Counted from the first letter of the stretch, positions 24,708 through 33,746 are shown. The stretch is 64,000 nucleotides of DNA from Phenylobacterium sp. LH3H17 (GCF_024298925.1 NZ_CP101283.1:930001-994000); one strand, 5' to 3'. Notes: generated by a model from the sequence alone, not told the origin. A program made the numbers and translations.

Positions 24708-25151
24708 ATGCGGTACGCGCTGGGACTAGCGGCCCTGACCCTGGTGGCTTCGATTGGAGGCGGCGCGGCGGCGCAGGTCGACACCCCGCCCAACTGTCAC
24801 TGGGTCTCAATGCCAGATGCGCCGGCCACCCTGGAACTGTGGTGCCGTGGCGACGACGGCCGGGCGCGAGCCACGGGCCGAACCCTGCAGCAGAGTTCGC
24901 GACCGACCCCGGTCGGCGAATGCCCGGCGGGCAAGATGTACGATGGCGCGCGCTGCCGTCCCGAGGCCGCGGTCATCGCCGCCGCGCCCAAGGCGCCCTA
25001 TGCGGCGCCGGAGCGTCCGGCCGCCCAAACGGCCAAGACCAGCCCGCCACGCGTGCTGCTGTTTCGGGACAGCCGCGGCCGTCGGGACCGCGGCATGGCC
25101 TGCGTCGACGACCGTGACGTCACCATCTGCAAGCCGATCCCGCGGTACTAA
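24708..25151 (+). CDS. Secreted hypothetical protein
   Basis: 147 residues. The ATG at 24708 is preferred to the one at 24696 because GGAGG lies six bases upstream. MRYALGLAALTLVASIGGGA ending AAAQ is a signal peptide. The mature protein has six cysteines (NCHW, WCRG, ECPAGKMYDGARC, MACVDDRDVTIC), suggesting disulfides in the periplasm, and an Ala/Pro-rich linker. No family is recognised. Its stop overlaps the facing DUF1971 gene by CTAA. Confidence 0.68.
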   Translation: MRYALGLAALTLVASIGGGAAAQVDTPPNCHWVSMPDAPATLELWCRGDDGRARATGRTLQQSSRPTPVGECPAGKMYDGARCRPEAAVIAAAPKAPYAAPERPAAQTAKTSPPRVLLFRDSRGRRDRGMACVDDRDVTICKPIPRY

Positions 25152-25450
25152 GCCTCTTCCGACGCAGCGAGCTGCGGCGCCTGGGTGTAGAAGTCGATCT
25201 GCATCCGCATGGGCCCCTCGGTCTCCACGAAGTGGGACTGATCCGGCTCCAGCACGCCGTCCGAACCTGGCGACAGCAGCCTTGTCTCCGGCGGCTCGGT
25301 GAAGCAGAGCTTCAATTCACCTTGCAGCACACGGATGACCCCCCAGACGCCGGGCTTGGTGCGATGGGCGCGACGCAGGGCGGCCGGCAGGGTGGCCTCG
25401 TCGAACACCGGGGTGGAGCGATAGGGCTCGGGGGCGGAGCTGGCTTTCAT
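25148..25450 (-). CDS. DUF1971 domain protein (cupin-like, tellurite-resistance related)
   Basis: 100 residues from the ATG at 25450. YRSTPVFDEATLPAALRRAH, TKPGVWGVIRVLQGELKL and SFVETEG-like SHFVETEGPMRMQIDFYT match DUF1971, a small cupin-like domain also found fused to TehB tellurite methyltransferases. Standing alone its function is unknown. The upstream frame stays open into the CBS gene's opposite strand, but the family N-terminus sets the start here. Confidence 0.82.
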   Translation of the reverse strand: MKASSAPEPYRSTPVFDEATLPAALRRAHRTKPGVWGVIRVLQGELKLCFTEPPETRLLSPGSDGVLEPDQSHFVETEGPMRMQIDFYTQAPQLAASEEA

Positions 25451-25711
25451 TCTACGCAATCCTTTCGGGACGCCGCCCGTCGATCCGGTGGACCCCGGAC
25501 GTCGGCGCGCGGTGGAGATGCAAGTCGAACTTGAAGGTCTCGGCGATGCAGACCGTCTCGGGACGGCGGCATCGGCGGGTAACGACTCATAGAGCAATTC
25601 GCCGCGGATGCGCCTGTTCCCGACCACATCGCCGCGACGCCGGGCGGCGGTCGCCGGAACGAGACCCGCGGCGGGGGGTTTAAGGGGCTCTCCAACCGTA
25701 GAGGACGCCCC

Positions 25712-26140
25712 ATGAAAGTCGCCGATGTCATGACCGCTCAGGTCGCCACCGCCCGCCCCACCGACACGGTGCGCAAGGTCGCCGGCGTGATGGCCAATGT
25801 CGATTCCGGCGCAGTGCCGGTGGTCGAGGAAGACCGGGTGGTCGGCCTGGTCACCGACCGGGACATCGTCCTGCGGGTGATCGCCGCCGGGGGCGACCTC
25901 GACACGCCGGTTTCCGAGGTGATGACCCCCGACGTCCAGTCGTGCAGCGAAGACGACAATGTCGCCGACGCCGCGGCCCAGATGGCCAGCCACCAGATCC
26001 GCCGCCTGGTGGTCACCGGCGACAAGGGCAAGCTGGTCGGCATCCTGTCCCTGGGCGACATTGCCCTGGACTACGGCGCCAAGCAGGTCGGCAAGACCCT
26101 CGAGGAGATCAGCGAGCCGGCCCCGGAGGCCACCCACTAA
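25712..26140 (+). CDS. Two-CBS-domain protein
   Basis: 142 residues forming a single Bateman module: CBS1 (MKVADVMTAQVATARPTDTV to VGLVTDRDIVLRVIA) and CBS2 (SEVMTPDVQSCSEDDNVADA to KLVGILSLGDIALDY). Such stand-alone pairs bind adenine nucleotides or other ligands and regulate partner proteins. The 261 bases upstream show no confident gene. An ATG directly after AGAGGACGCCCC is the only plausible start. Confidence 0.88.
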   Translation: MKVADVMTAQVATARPTDTVRKVAGVMANVDSGAVPVVEEDRVVGLVTDRDIVLRVIAAGGDLDTPVSEVMTPDVQSCSEDDNVADAAAQMASHQIRRLVVTGDKGKLVGILSLGDIALDYGAKQVGKTLEEISEPAPEATH

Positions 26141-26232
26141 GTCTTGGTAATGATTGAGTAACGGCCACGATCGCACCGCAATCGTCCTGAAGCTTGCCCC
26201 CTCGCGTCATGCGCGGCGTCTTGGGGCAGGCC

Positions 26233-26976
26233 ATGGGAAAATTCGGCGTTCGCGTCTATGGCCTGGGAGCCATTCTCCTCGGGATCGTCGGGCTCGTATG
26301 GGCCGACTTCGCTATGCAGTGGCAGCCCGTTCCCAAGGACATCCCCCTGCGCCTGCCGCTGGCCTATCTCAGCGCCGCCGCCCTGCTTCTGGCCGGGGCG
26401 GCGGTTCAGGCACGCCGTTCGGCGGCGTTCGGCGCAGCGGCCCTGGCGATCATGTACCTGGCCTGGGTGCTCCTGCTGCACGCCCCGCGCGTGGCCGGTC
26501 ATCCCAGCAATATCGGCGCATGGAACGGCGTGGCCGAGATCTCGGCGCTTGCCGCGGCGGGCGTGGCCGGCTTCGCCTCGCTCTCAACTCACCCGCGCGC
26601 GGCGGGTCTTTCTCGCGCCGGACAACTGATCTTCGGCCTGTGTCCCCTGGTGTTCGGCCTGGCCCACTTCGCCTATGCCGACTTCACGGCCTCGATGGCG
26701 CCGGCCTGGATTCCGCCGAACCAGCTGTTCTGGGCCTATGTCACGGGGGCGTGTCACCTGGCGGCGGGCCTCGCGATCCTCTCCGGCGTCCACGCCAAGC
26801 TCGCCGCGCGGCTGCTCAGCGTGATGTTCGCAGGCTTCGTGGTCCTGCTGCATGCGCCCCGGGTCTTGGCCGATCCAGCCAGTCGTCTGGAATGGACCAT
26901 GGTCGCCATCGCCCTCGGCCTGACCGGGGCGGCCTGGACCGTGGCGGACACCATCGCCAACCGCGGGAGAGCTTGA
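26233..26976 (+). CDS. Multi-pass membrane protein with internal duplication
   Basis: 247 residues from the ATG at 26233 (GGGGCAGG upstream); in-frame ATGs at 26194 and 26209 are alternatives. About eight membrane helices in two similar halves: VYGLGAILLGIVGLVWADFA near the N-terminus against LIFGLCPLVFGLAHFAYADF near 132-151, and the motif LLHAPRV at 81-87 and again at 205-211. A DoxX-like fold is possible but not certain. No operon partner is evident. Confidence 0.7.
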   Translation: MGKFGVRVYGLGAILLGIVGLVWADFAMQWQPVPKDIPLRLPLAYLSAAALLLAGAAVQARRSAAFGAAALAIMYLAWVLLLHAPRVAGHPSNIGAWNGVAEISALAAAGVAGFASLSTHPRAAGLSRAGQLIFGLCPLVFGLAHFAYADFTASMAPAWIPPNQLFWAYVTGACHLAAGLAILSGVHAKLAARLLSVMFAGFVVLLHAPRVLADPASRLEWTMVAIALGLTGAAWTVADTIANRGRA

Positions 26977-27053
26977 ACAGGGCCACAGAGCGACTATCCT
27001 GAAAGTTCCGGGCCGATGCGGGCGCCCGGGCAGACGGCTCGCCGTCCAAGACC

Positions 27054-27090
27054 CGCTCCTGAAAGCCCGGCTCCGCGCCGGGCGGGAGCG
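27054..27090 (+). promoter_or_regulatory. Stem-loop overlapping the ribosome site of the ATP-grasp gene
   Basis: CGCTCC (27054-27059) pairs with GGAGCG (27085-27090), enclosing the stem GCCCGGC (27065-27071) / GCCGGGC (27077-27083). The pairing buries the GGGAG Shine-Dalgarno element of the ATG at 27097, so translation could depend on its opening. No ligand or factor is suggested by the sequence. Confidence 0.45.
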
Positions 27091-27096
27091 TGTGAG

Positions 27097-28170
27097 ATGG
27101 CGAATGCCCATTCCCCCAATGTGATCCCCAAGGTGGCGATCGTCTGGCGCGGCGACGCCCAGGCCCGGCGCGACGCCTCGCCCGAGACCAGCCGCCAGAA
27201 GGCGGTATTCGAGGCCCTTGCCCGCCAAGGCGTGGCCGCGGAACCCTGCGTCTTTTCCGAGGAACTGGCCGGGGAGGTCCAGGCGCAACTTCAGAGGATG
27301 GACGGCGTCCTGGTCTGGGTCGATCCGATCTCGGCCGGCAAACGGCGCGAGGTGCTGGACGAGATCCTCCGCGCGGTCGCCGCCGCAGGCGTCGTCGTCA
27401 GCACCCATCCCGACGTCATCCTCAAGATGGGGGTCAAGGAGGTGCTGTACGCGACCCGTGAGCTGGGTTGGGGCGCCGACACCCACCTCTACGCGACCCG
27501 CACCGCCTTCGAGGCCGAGTTTCCCGGCCGGTTGGAGGCCTGCGGTCCACGGGTTCTGAAGCAGAACCGCGGCAACGGCGGCATCGGGGTTTGGAGGGTC
27601 GACGCCCTCGACGCCGGGATGGTCCGGGTGCAGGAGGCGCGGGGCGAGGCCGAGCCTCGCGTTTTGCCGCTCCGCGCCTTCCTTCACGAATGTCGGGCCT
27701 ATTTCGAAGGGGGCGGGAAGCTGATCGACCAGGCCTTCCAGCCTCGCCTGCCGGAAGGGATGATCCGCTGCTACATGTCAGAGGACCGGGTGGTCGGCTT
27801 CGGACGCCAGATCATCCGCGGCCTGATGTCCGCCGACGCCGGTCCCCCGGGGCCGCGCATCATGTCGGGCCCCGACCATCCGCCGTTCCAGGCCTTGCGC
27901 GCCAAGATGGAGGGCGACTGGACGCCCGCCATGGCCCGGTTGCTGGAGATCGACGCCCTGCCGGTGATCTGGGACGCCGATTTCCTCTACGGGCCGAAGG
28001 ACCCGAGCGGCGAGGACACCTATGTGCTGTGCGAGATAAATGTCAGCTCGGTGTTCCCCATCCCCGACGAGGCGCCGGAAGAACTGGCCAGGACCATGGC
28101 GCGAAGGCTGGAGCGACATGTGGGATCAAAACCAGAACGGGCCGCTGACACCTCCGCCCAAACCGGCTAA
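27097..28170 (+). CDS. Cj0069 family ATP-grasp-like protein
   Basis: 357 residues from the ATG at 27097. The order of segments, PKVAIVWRGDAQARRDA, DGVLVWVDPISAGKRREVLD, THPDVILKMGVKEVLYATRE, RVLKQNRGNGGIGVW and YVLCEINVSSVFPIPDEAPE, matches the Cj0069 family, related to glutathione-synthase ATP-grasp enzymes; KQNRGNGGIG would be the ATP-grasp lysine/glycine loop and EINVSS the metal-binding region. A carboxylate-amine ligase reaction is likely; substrates are unknown. The next gene follows after nine bases. Confidence 0.8.
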   Translation: MANAHSPNVIPKVAIVWRGDAQARRDASPETSRQKAVFEALARQGVAAEPCVFSEELAGEVQAQLQRMDGVLVWVDPISAGKRREVLDEILRAVAAAGVVVSTHPDVILKMGVKEVLYATRELGWGADTHLYATRTAFEAEFPGRLEACGPRVLKQNRGNGGIGVWRVDALDAGMVRVQEARGEAEPRVLPLRAFLHECRAYFEGGGKLIDQAFQPRLPEGMIRCYMSEDRVVGFGRQIIRGLMSADAGPPGPRIMSGPDHPPFQALRAKMEGDWTPAMARLLEIDALPVIWDADFLYGPKDPSGEDTYVLCEINVSSVFPIPDEAPEELARTMARRLERHVGSKPERAADTSAQTG

Positions 28171-28179
28171 TCCTGCCGG

Positions 28180-30981
28180 GTGAACGCTCTCTCCCCGAGT
28201 CTCGACCTGGCCCCCGCTCTTGTGGTGCTGCCCGGCCCGCGCGCCGCGGCGGCCGACGCCACGCGGGCCGAGATGATCCGGGCGCCGGAGGCCCGCGACC
28301 TCTTCGAACACGGACCGGTGCTGGTGGCCCACGCCTCCATGACCGCCAAGCGGCTGGGCCTGCACGCGCCGGGCCGCTCGCCCGGCCTGTTCGACGCCCT
28401 GGAGCTATTCGCCTTCACCCGACCTGCAAGGTTCTGCGCGCCTTCGGCGGCCGGGCTGGCCCTGGCGCTGGGCCTGCCGGAGCCCAAGGGGGCGGCGGCC
28501 CAGGCCGGCGCCCTTCTGGAGGCCTGCCGCCTGCTGCTGGCCGAACTCGCCGCCTCGCCGGAGCCCAGCCGCGAGGAGGCCCTGGCCGTCGCCGAGACCC
28601 TGGCGCGGGCCGGCTGGGCCTGGGGTCCGGCTGTGGTCGCGGCCCTGCGTTCCGCCCCAGTGGGCAACCAGTTCCGCACCTCCGGCCTCGACGTCTGGAG
28701 CCGGATCACCGAGTGGGAGGATTCCGCCCCGCCCGGCGAGGCCACCTCCAAACCCTTCACCCCGGAGCAGTCCTCCGCCCGTCTGGCCGAGCTGCTGCAG
28801 CGCGCGGGCCTGGACGAGGCGCGGCCGGCCCAGTCGGAGTTCGCCGCCGAGGCCGCCTTCGCCTTCCAGCCTCGCGAGCGGGAGGGCGAGCCGCGCATGA
28901 TGCTCGCCGAGGCGGGCACCGGCATCGGCAAGACCCTCGGCTACCTGGCGCCGGCCTCGCTCTGGGCCGAGGCCAACGGGCCCGCGGTCTGGGTCTCGAC
29001 CTATACCCGCGCCCTGCAGCGGCAGATCGAACGCGAGAGCCACGCCATCTACCCGGACCCCAAGATCCGAGCCAAGAAGGCCGTGGTCCGCAAGGGCCGC
29101 GAGAACTATCTCTGCCTGCTGAACTTCCAGGACGTGGCCAATACCGCCCAGATGGGCGGGGCCGACCTGATCGGCATGGGCCTGGCCGCCCGCTGGGCGC
29201 GCGCCACCCGCGACGGCGACATGACCGGCGGCGACTTCCCAGCCTGGCTGCCGACCCTGTTCGCCGTGCCCCCGGCCGCCCAAGCCAGCGCCGCAAACCT
29301 GGTGGACCGTCGCGGCGAGTGCATCCACGCCGGCTGCTCCCACTACCGCACCTGCTTCGTCGAGAAGGCGATCCGTGGCTCACGCAAGGCCGACCTGGTG
29401 ATCGCCAACCACGCCCTGGTCCTGACCCAGGCGGCCTTCGACGGGGCCCGCGCGGCGCGGGGCTCCAAGGCCGACGGCGAGACCACCCAACTCAAGCGCA
29501 TCGTCTTCGACGAGGGCCACCACCTCTTCGACGCCGCCGACGCGGCCTTTTCGGCGGCGCTCTCCGGCGCAGAGTCCGCCGAGATGCGCCGCTGGATCCG
29601 CGGGCCGGAGGGGCGCGGCCGCCGTGGCCGGGGGCTCGAGGCGCGGTTGATGGACATGCTGGGCGACCGGGAGGACGCGCGCCGGGCGCTTACCGACGCT
29701 CTGAACGCCGCCGCCGCCCTGCCGGGCGAGGGCTGGTCGGGCCGCATCGCCCCGCCCAATGGCGAGGTCAATCCCATCGGGCCGATCGAGTCCTTCCTGG
29801 TGGCGATGATCGAGCAGCTTCGCGCCCGCTCAGCGGCCTCGGAGATCGGCATGGAGTGCGCGGCGCGCCCGGCGCTGGACCTGGTGCGCGTCACCGCTCG
29901 CGACGCCGCCGTGGCCCTGGCCAAGATTGAGGCGCCTCTGCTGGCGCTGGCCCGCCACCTGGAGGACCTTCTGGATGAGGAGGCGGCCCAGATCGTCACC
30001 AGCGATCGGGGCCGCATCGAGGGCGCCCTGCGCGGCCTGGACCGCCGCTGCCGAATGACCCTGCCGGCCTGGCGCTCCATGCTGCAGGCCATCGATGAGA
30101 ACAGCGACGACGACCCCGACTTCGTCGACTGGTTCGACGCCACCTTCCTCTATGGCCGGGTGGTGGACGCCGCCAGCCGCCGCCACTGGGTCGACCCAAC
30201 CGAACCGCTGACAAATGCTGTCATCGCCCCGGCCCACGGGGTCTTGGTGACCAGCGCCACCCTGTCGGACTCGGCCCTGGACGACCCCTTCGCGCTCGCT
30301 GAGATGCGCACCGGCGCCGCGCGCCTGCCTGACCGGCCCAAGACGCTCAAGCTCGCCTCGCCCTTCGACTATGCCGCCAACAGCCGGGCCTATGTGGTCA
30401 CCGATGTCGGCCGCGATGACCCTCGCCAGGTGGCCGCGGCCATGCGCGAACTTTTCCTGGCCGCCGGTGGAGGGGGCGTGGGCCTGTTCACCGCCATCCG
30501 CCGCCTGCGCGCGGTGCATGAGCGTATCGCCGCGCCGCTGGCCGACAAGGGCCTGGCCCTCTACGCCCAGCACGTGGATCCGTTGGAAGTCGGCGCCCTG
30601 GTCGACATCTTCCGCGCCGAGCAGGACTCGTGCCTGCTGGGCACTGACGCCGTGCGGGACGGCGTCGACGTACCGGGCCGCTCCCTGCGCCTGCTGGTCT
30701 TCGACCGGGTGCCCTGGCCCAGGCCCGACATCCTGCACAAGGCCCGTAGGGTGCGGTTCGGCGGCAAGACCTATGACGACAGCGTCGCCCGCAACCGCAT
30801 CAGCCAGGCCTTCGGCCGCCTGATCCGCCGCGCCGACGACAAGGGGGTGTTCGTGATGCTGGACGCCTCGTCGCCAAGCCGGCTGTTCACCGGCCTGCCG
30901 GAGGGGGTCCGCGTGGACCGGCTCGGCCTGGTCGAGACCATCGAGGCGATCACCGAGTTCCTGGGGACGCCGGAGAGCTAG
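28180..30981 (+). CDS. ATP-dependent helicase of the DinG/XPD type
   Basis: 933 residues from a GTG start. Walker A EAGTGIGKT lies near 244-252. Cysteines near 312, 382, 387 and 392 (YLCLLNF, ECIHAGCSHYRTCF) match the spacing of the XPD/DinG iron-sulfur domain, followed by ADLVIANHALVL. The DEAH box is variant (FDEGHHLFD, near 444-449). The C-terminal helicase domain has VTSATLSDSALDDPFALAEM, GTDAVRDGVDVPGRSLRLLV and RISQAFGRLIRRADDKG. Such enzymes unwind DNA 5' to 3' in repair or at R-loops. The N-terminal 240 residues are an extension not seen in short DinG forms. Confidence 0.88.
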   Translation: MNALSPSLDLAPALVVLPGPRAAAADATRAEMIRAPEARDLFEHGPVLVAHASMTAKRLGLHAPGRSPGLFDALELFAFTRPARFCAPSAAGLALALGLPEPKGAAAQAGALLEACRLLLAELAASPEPSREEALAVAETLARAGWAWGPAVVAALRSAPVGNQFRTSGLDVWSRITEWEDSAPPGEATSKPFTPEQSSARLAELLQRAGLDEARPAQSEFAAEAAFAFQPREREGEPRMMLAEAGTGIGKTLGYLAPASLWAEANGPAVWVSTYTRALQRQIERESHAIYPDPKIRAKKAVVRKGRENYLCLLNFQDVANTAQMGGADLIGMGLAARWARATRDGDMTGGDFPAWLPTLFAVPPAAQASAANLVDRRGECIHAGCSHYRTCFVEKAIRGSRKADLVIANHALVLTQAAFDGARAARGSKADGETTQLKRIVFDEGHHLFDAADAAFSAALSGAESAEMRRWIRGPEGRGRRGRGLEARLMDMLGDREDARRALTDALNAAAALPGEGWSGRIAPPNGEVNPIGPIESFLVAMIEQLRARSAASEIGMECAARPALDLVRVTARDAAVALAKIEAPLLALARHLEDLLDEEAAQIVTSDRGRIEGALRGLDRRCRMTLPAWRSMLQAIDENSDDDPDFVDWFDATFLYGRVVDAASRRHWVDPTEPLTNAVIAPAHGVLVTSATLSDSALDDPFALAEMRTGAARLPDRPKTLKLASPFDYAANSRAYVVTDVGRDDPRQVAAAMRELFLAAGGGGVGLFTAIRRLRAVHERIAAPLADKGLALYAQHVDPLEVGALVDIFRAEQDSCLLGTDAVRDGVDVPGRSLRLLVFDRVPWPRPDILHKARRVRFGGKTYDDSVARNRISQAFGRLIRRADDKGVFVMLDASSPSRLFTGLPEGVRVDRLGLVETIEAITEFLGTPES

Positions 30982-30999
30982 GATCGATCGCCACCTAGT

Positions 31000-31130
31000 T
31001 GCTCCCCTTTTGGGGGAGCTGTCGGCGAAGCCGACTGAGGGGGACTTTGACTCTCTTCATTGGGCTTCAACCCCCTCCGTCACGTCGCCGAAGAGGGCGA
31101 CGCGCCACCTCCCCCAAGAGGGGAGGACCT
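31000..31130. repeat. Palindromic repeat element, intergenic copy 2
   Basis: About 131 bases between the helicase and coq4 genes, matching 23377-23500 in order and mostly in sequence: CTCCCCTTTTGGGGGAG, GTCGGCGAAGCCGAC, TGGGCTTCAACCCCCTCC, an extra hairpin CGTCGCC-gaaga-GGGCGACG, and CTCCCCCAAGAGGGGAGG. Placed tail to tail, it may also serve as a bidirectional terminator. Confidence 0.88.
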
Positions 31131-31140
31131 GGCTCCGCGC

Positions 31141-32097
31141 CTAGGCCGCGCGGAGCTGCTCGAACAGGTCGGCGGGGTAGGGCGAGCTATAGGCTGTGAC
31201 GCCGAGCTCCCTGCGCAGCACGTCCAGCGGCCGGTTCCAGATGGCCTCCCAATCCAGCCCGATCAGCGGCGGTGTCTCGCGGCCGTGGACCCAGGCGGTG
31301 AGGATGGTGTCGAGAAACAGGGGCAGGGCCGCCGGCTGGGTCGTGGCGGTCTTGGTCAGGACCATGGCCAGGAACATCGAGGAATAGTGGTGCCCGAACT
31401 GGGCCATCTGGAAGGCCGAGATGGCCACCTCATGCAGGGCGGTGGTGCGGTAACCGGCCAGCAGGTGCCAGAGGTCATGGCACTGCAGGATCCGGGCATT
31501 CAGATAGTCGAGCGGGGCCGGCAGGTCGGCGAGGTTCAGCGCCTCACGGTCCAGCACCTCCAGGTCGAAGCCGTTGTCGACGATCAGCGAGTGGAACGCT
31601 CCGCCGAGCGACTCCTTCGGGCATAGCGCCAGGCGCTCCAGGCTGAACTTGCTGGGATAGCCCGCCGACGCGGCCTGGGTCACGCCCGGATAGGCGCTCG
31701 CCATGGCGGCGACCCGCAGCTTGAACGCCGGCGCCAGCTGGCCCGCCAGGGCGGCCGTCCGCGCGGTGACCTCGAGCGCGTCCTGGCCCGTTGGAGGTTC
31801 CAGGGCCAGGCCCCAGAACTCGTCCCAGAACGCCGGGGGCGGCGCATCGGTCCCGGCCGGCGCCTCGACAATGAGGGCGCGGGGCTGCCAGCCCAGCCAG
31901 CCCTCGGCCGCGCCGTCATAGACCGCGGCCAGGCGTTCCGGCGCCACGGCGGCGACATGCGTCCACAGGGCGGCGAGTTGCAGGCCGGCCGGGCCTTCGC
32001 CGGCCTTCAGCGTGATCGCAAGGCGCTGCGCCTCGGCGCCGTCGCCGCCCTTTACGGCCTGCTCCTCGAAGCGCTCTCGCGCCTGCGGGTCGATCAT
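31141..32097 (-). CDS. Coq4 family protein
   Basis: 318 residues from the ATG at 32097, chosen for GGGAGG six bases upstream; an in-frame ATG at 32139 is possible. The zinc motif HDxxHx11E is intact: H207, D208, H211 and E223 in CHDLWHLLAGYRTTALHE. Coq4 acts in ubiquinone synthesis, recently shown to remove the ring carboxyl and hydroxylate C1. Usual length is 220-260; the first ~100 residues here are an extension with no recognised domain. The C-terminus (RRELGVTAYSSPYPADLFEQ) is typical. Confidence 0.83.
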   Translation of the reverse strand: MIDPQARERFEEQAVKGGDGAEAQRLAITLKAGEGPAGLQLAALWTHVAAVAPERLAAVYDGAAEGWLGWQPRALIVEAPAGTDAPPPAFWDEFWGLALEPPTGQDALEVTARTAALAGQLAPAFKLRVAAMASAYPGVTQAASAGYPSKFSLERLALCPKESLGGAFHSLIVDNGFDLEVLDREALNLADLPAPLDYLNARILQCHDLWHLLAGYRTTALHEVAISAFQMAQFGHHYSSMFLAMVLTKTATTQPAALPLFLDTILTAWVHGRETPPLIGLDWEAIWNRPLDVLRRELGVTAYSSPYPADLFEQLRAA

Positions 32098-32324
32098 GGC
32101 CGCCTCCCTGACGAACTCTCTCTCGAGGAGAGAGCCCATAATTCCCGGGAGTAAATCAAGTTGCTCGTCCAACTGGACGTGAGCGGCTGGGGTTCGCCCG
32201 CGGCGCTGATAGTCGGCCTGGAGGCATTTTCGTCGGGCTATCCACCCTGAGGATTCATCGCCAAGGCGTTGAGGCGTCTCGCGCGTCATGTGTATGAAGT
32301 GGAGCTGCGGCGGAGGCGTCCAAG

Positions 32325-33659
32325 ATGAACGAGCGTCCAGAGGTCGACATGCCACCGGCCACCGATCACTTCGTTCGACCTCCTTCGCTACATCCCAACG
32401 TGCACCGTATTCGGCGGGCCGCGCTCTTCCACCGGCTTGGGCCGGGCCTGATCACAGGCGCGGCGGACGACGATCCAGGCGGCATCGCCACCTACTCCCA
32501 GGCCGGCGCCCAGATGGGTCTGCAGATGCTCTGGACCGTGCCCTTCAGCTATCCGCTGCTATCGGCAATCCAGATGATCAGCGCCCGGATCGGCCGGGTG
32601 ACCGGCCGTGGGCTCGCCGCGAATCTGGGCCGCGTGTTCCCCCGTCCAATCGTCACGGTCCTTGTCGGCTTGCTGTTCATCGCCAACGTCGTGAACATCG
32701 GCGCCGACCTTGCGGCGATGGGCGCGGCGGCGGAGCTCGTGCTGGGCTGGGGCCAGCACACGTTCACGGTGCTCTTCGCGGCGCTCTCTCTGCTGTTGCA
32801 GATCCTCGTCCCCTATCACCGCTATGTCCGCTATTTGAAATGGCTGACGCTCGCGCTGTTCGCATATGTCGGCGTGGTCTTCACCGTGCAGATCGACTGG
32901 AGCGAGGTCGCTCTTCGCACTGTGCTTCCGCAATTGGCGTTTACAGGAGCGACCGTCACAATGGTTGTGGCCATCTTCGGCACGACCATCAGCCCCTACC
33001 TGTTCTTCTGGCAGGCCTCCGAAGAGGTGGAGGATGAGGAGGCAGACCCAACCACTGGTCCGCTGTTGTCGCATCCAGAACAGGCCCCAGAGCAGCTCAG
33101 CCGCATCCGCTGGGACACCTATGTCGGCATGGGCTTCGCGCACCTGATCGCCTTCTTCATCATGCTGACAACAGCGGTCACGCTAAACGCGGCCGGCGTG
33201 ACCGACATCGAGACTTCCGCCCAGGCCGCCGAGGCCCTGAAGCCCATCGCGGGGACGCTCGCCTTCCTGCTGTTCAGCCTGGGCATCATCGGCACGGGCC
33301 TGCTGGCGGTGCCCATCCTGGCCGGGTCGGCGGCCTACGCGATCAGCGAATCTCAGGGGTGGAAGATTGGACTTGAGCATCCGGCGCGCGAGGCCGTGGG
33401 TTTCTACAGCGTGATCGGGCTCGCCACGGTCCTCGGCCTCGCCGTGGACTATTCGCCCCTGGATCCGATCAAGGCCTTGTTCTGGAGCGCGGTGCTGAAC
33501 GGTGTCATCGCCGTGCCGATCATGGCGGCAATGATGGTGGTGGCGTCTCGCCGCCACGAGATGGGGCCGTTCATAGCCACACTGGGGCAGCGCATCTTCG
33601 GCTGGCTGGCGACGGCTATCATGGCGGCCGCCGCGGTGGCGATGTTCGTGTTGTGGTAG
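32325..33659 (+). CDS. Nramp-related divalent metal transporter, divergent
   Basis: 444 residues, about 11 membrane helices. The TM1 motif is DDDPGGIAT (D50-P51-G52-G53) in place of the canonical DPGN, and the TM6 region reads FGTTISPYLFFWQ: Ser223 and Tyr225 stand where canonical Nramp has Met and His of the MPH motif. The substitution of the metal-selecting Met is typical of Nramp-related carriers with altered selectivity (e.g. Mg2+ or Mn2+), so ion specificity should not be assumed to be Fe/Mn. It is divergent from coq4 with a 227-base intergenic region holding no visible gene. Confidence 0.85.
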   Translation: MNERPEVDMPPATDHFVRPPSLHPNVHRIRRAALFHRLGPGLITGAADDDPGGIATYSQAGAQMGLQMLWTVPFSYPLLSAIQMISARIGRVTGRGLAANLGRVFPRPIVTVLVGLLFIANVVNIGADLAAMGAAAELVLGWGQHTFTVLFAALSLLLQILVPYHRYVRYLKWLTLALFAYVGVVFTVQIDWSEVALRTVLPQLAFTGATVTMVVAIFGTTISPYLFFWQASEEVEDEEADPTTGPLLSHPEQAPEQLSRIRWDTYVGMGFAHLIAFFIMLTTAVTLNAAGVTDIETSAQAAEALKPIAGTLAFLLFSLGIIGTGLLAVPILAGSAAYAISESQGWKIGLEHPAREAVGFYSVIGLATVLGLAVDYSPLDPIKALFWSAVLNGVIAVPIMAAMMVVASRRHEMGPFIATLGQRIFGWLATAIMAAAAVAMFVLW

Positions 33660-33671
33660 CCGACCCGAGGC

Positions 33672-33706
33672 GCGCTCCCGCGGACGGGAGGGCCGTGGAG
33701 GAGCGC
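33672..33706 (+). terminator. Probable terminator after the Nramp-like gene
   Basis: GCGCTCC (33672-33678) pairs with GGAGCGC (33700-33706), followed by TTCT. The T-run is short, so confidence is moderate. Confidence 0.45.
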
Positions 33707-33746
33707 TTCTAACCGTTCCGCCAACTCGCCTTCACGTTTAGGCGCC

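Noticed and set aside
25451..25711. Possible small minus-strand gene before DUF1971, reading ETFKFDLHLHRAPTSGV and ending in TAG just before the DUF1971 ATG
   Set aside because: The frame opens only after a TGA with no start codon, and joining it to an upstream ATG needs a frameshift. It may be a decayed peptide, but the evidence is too thin.
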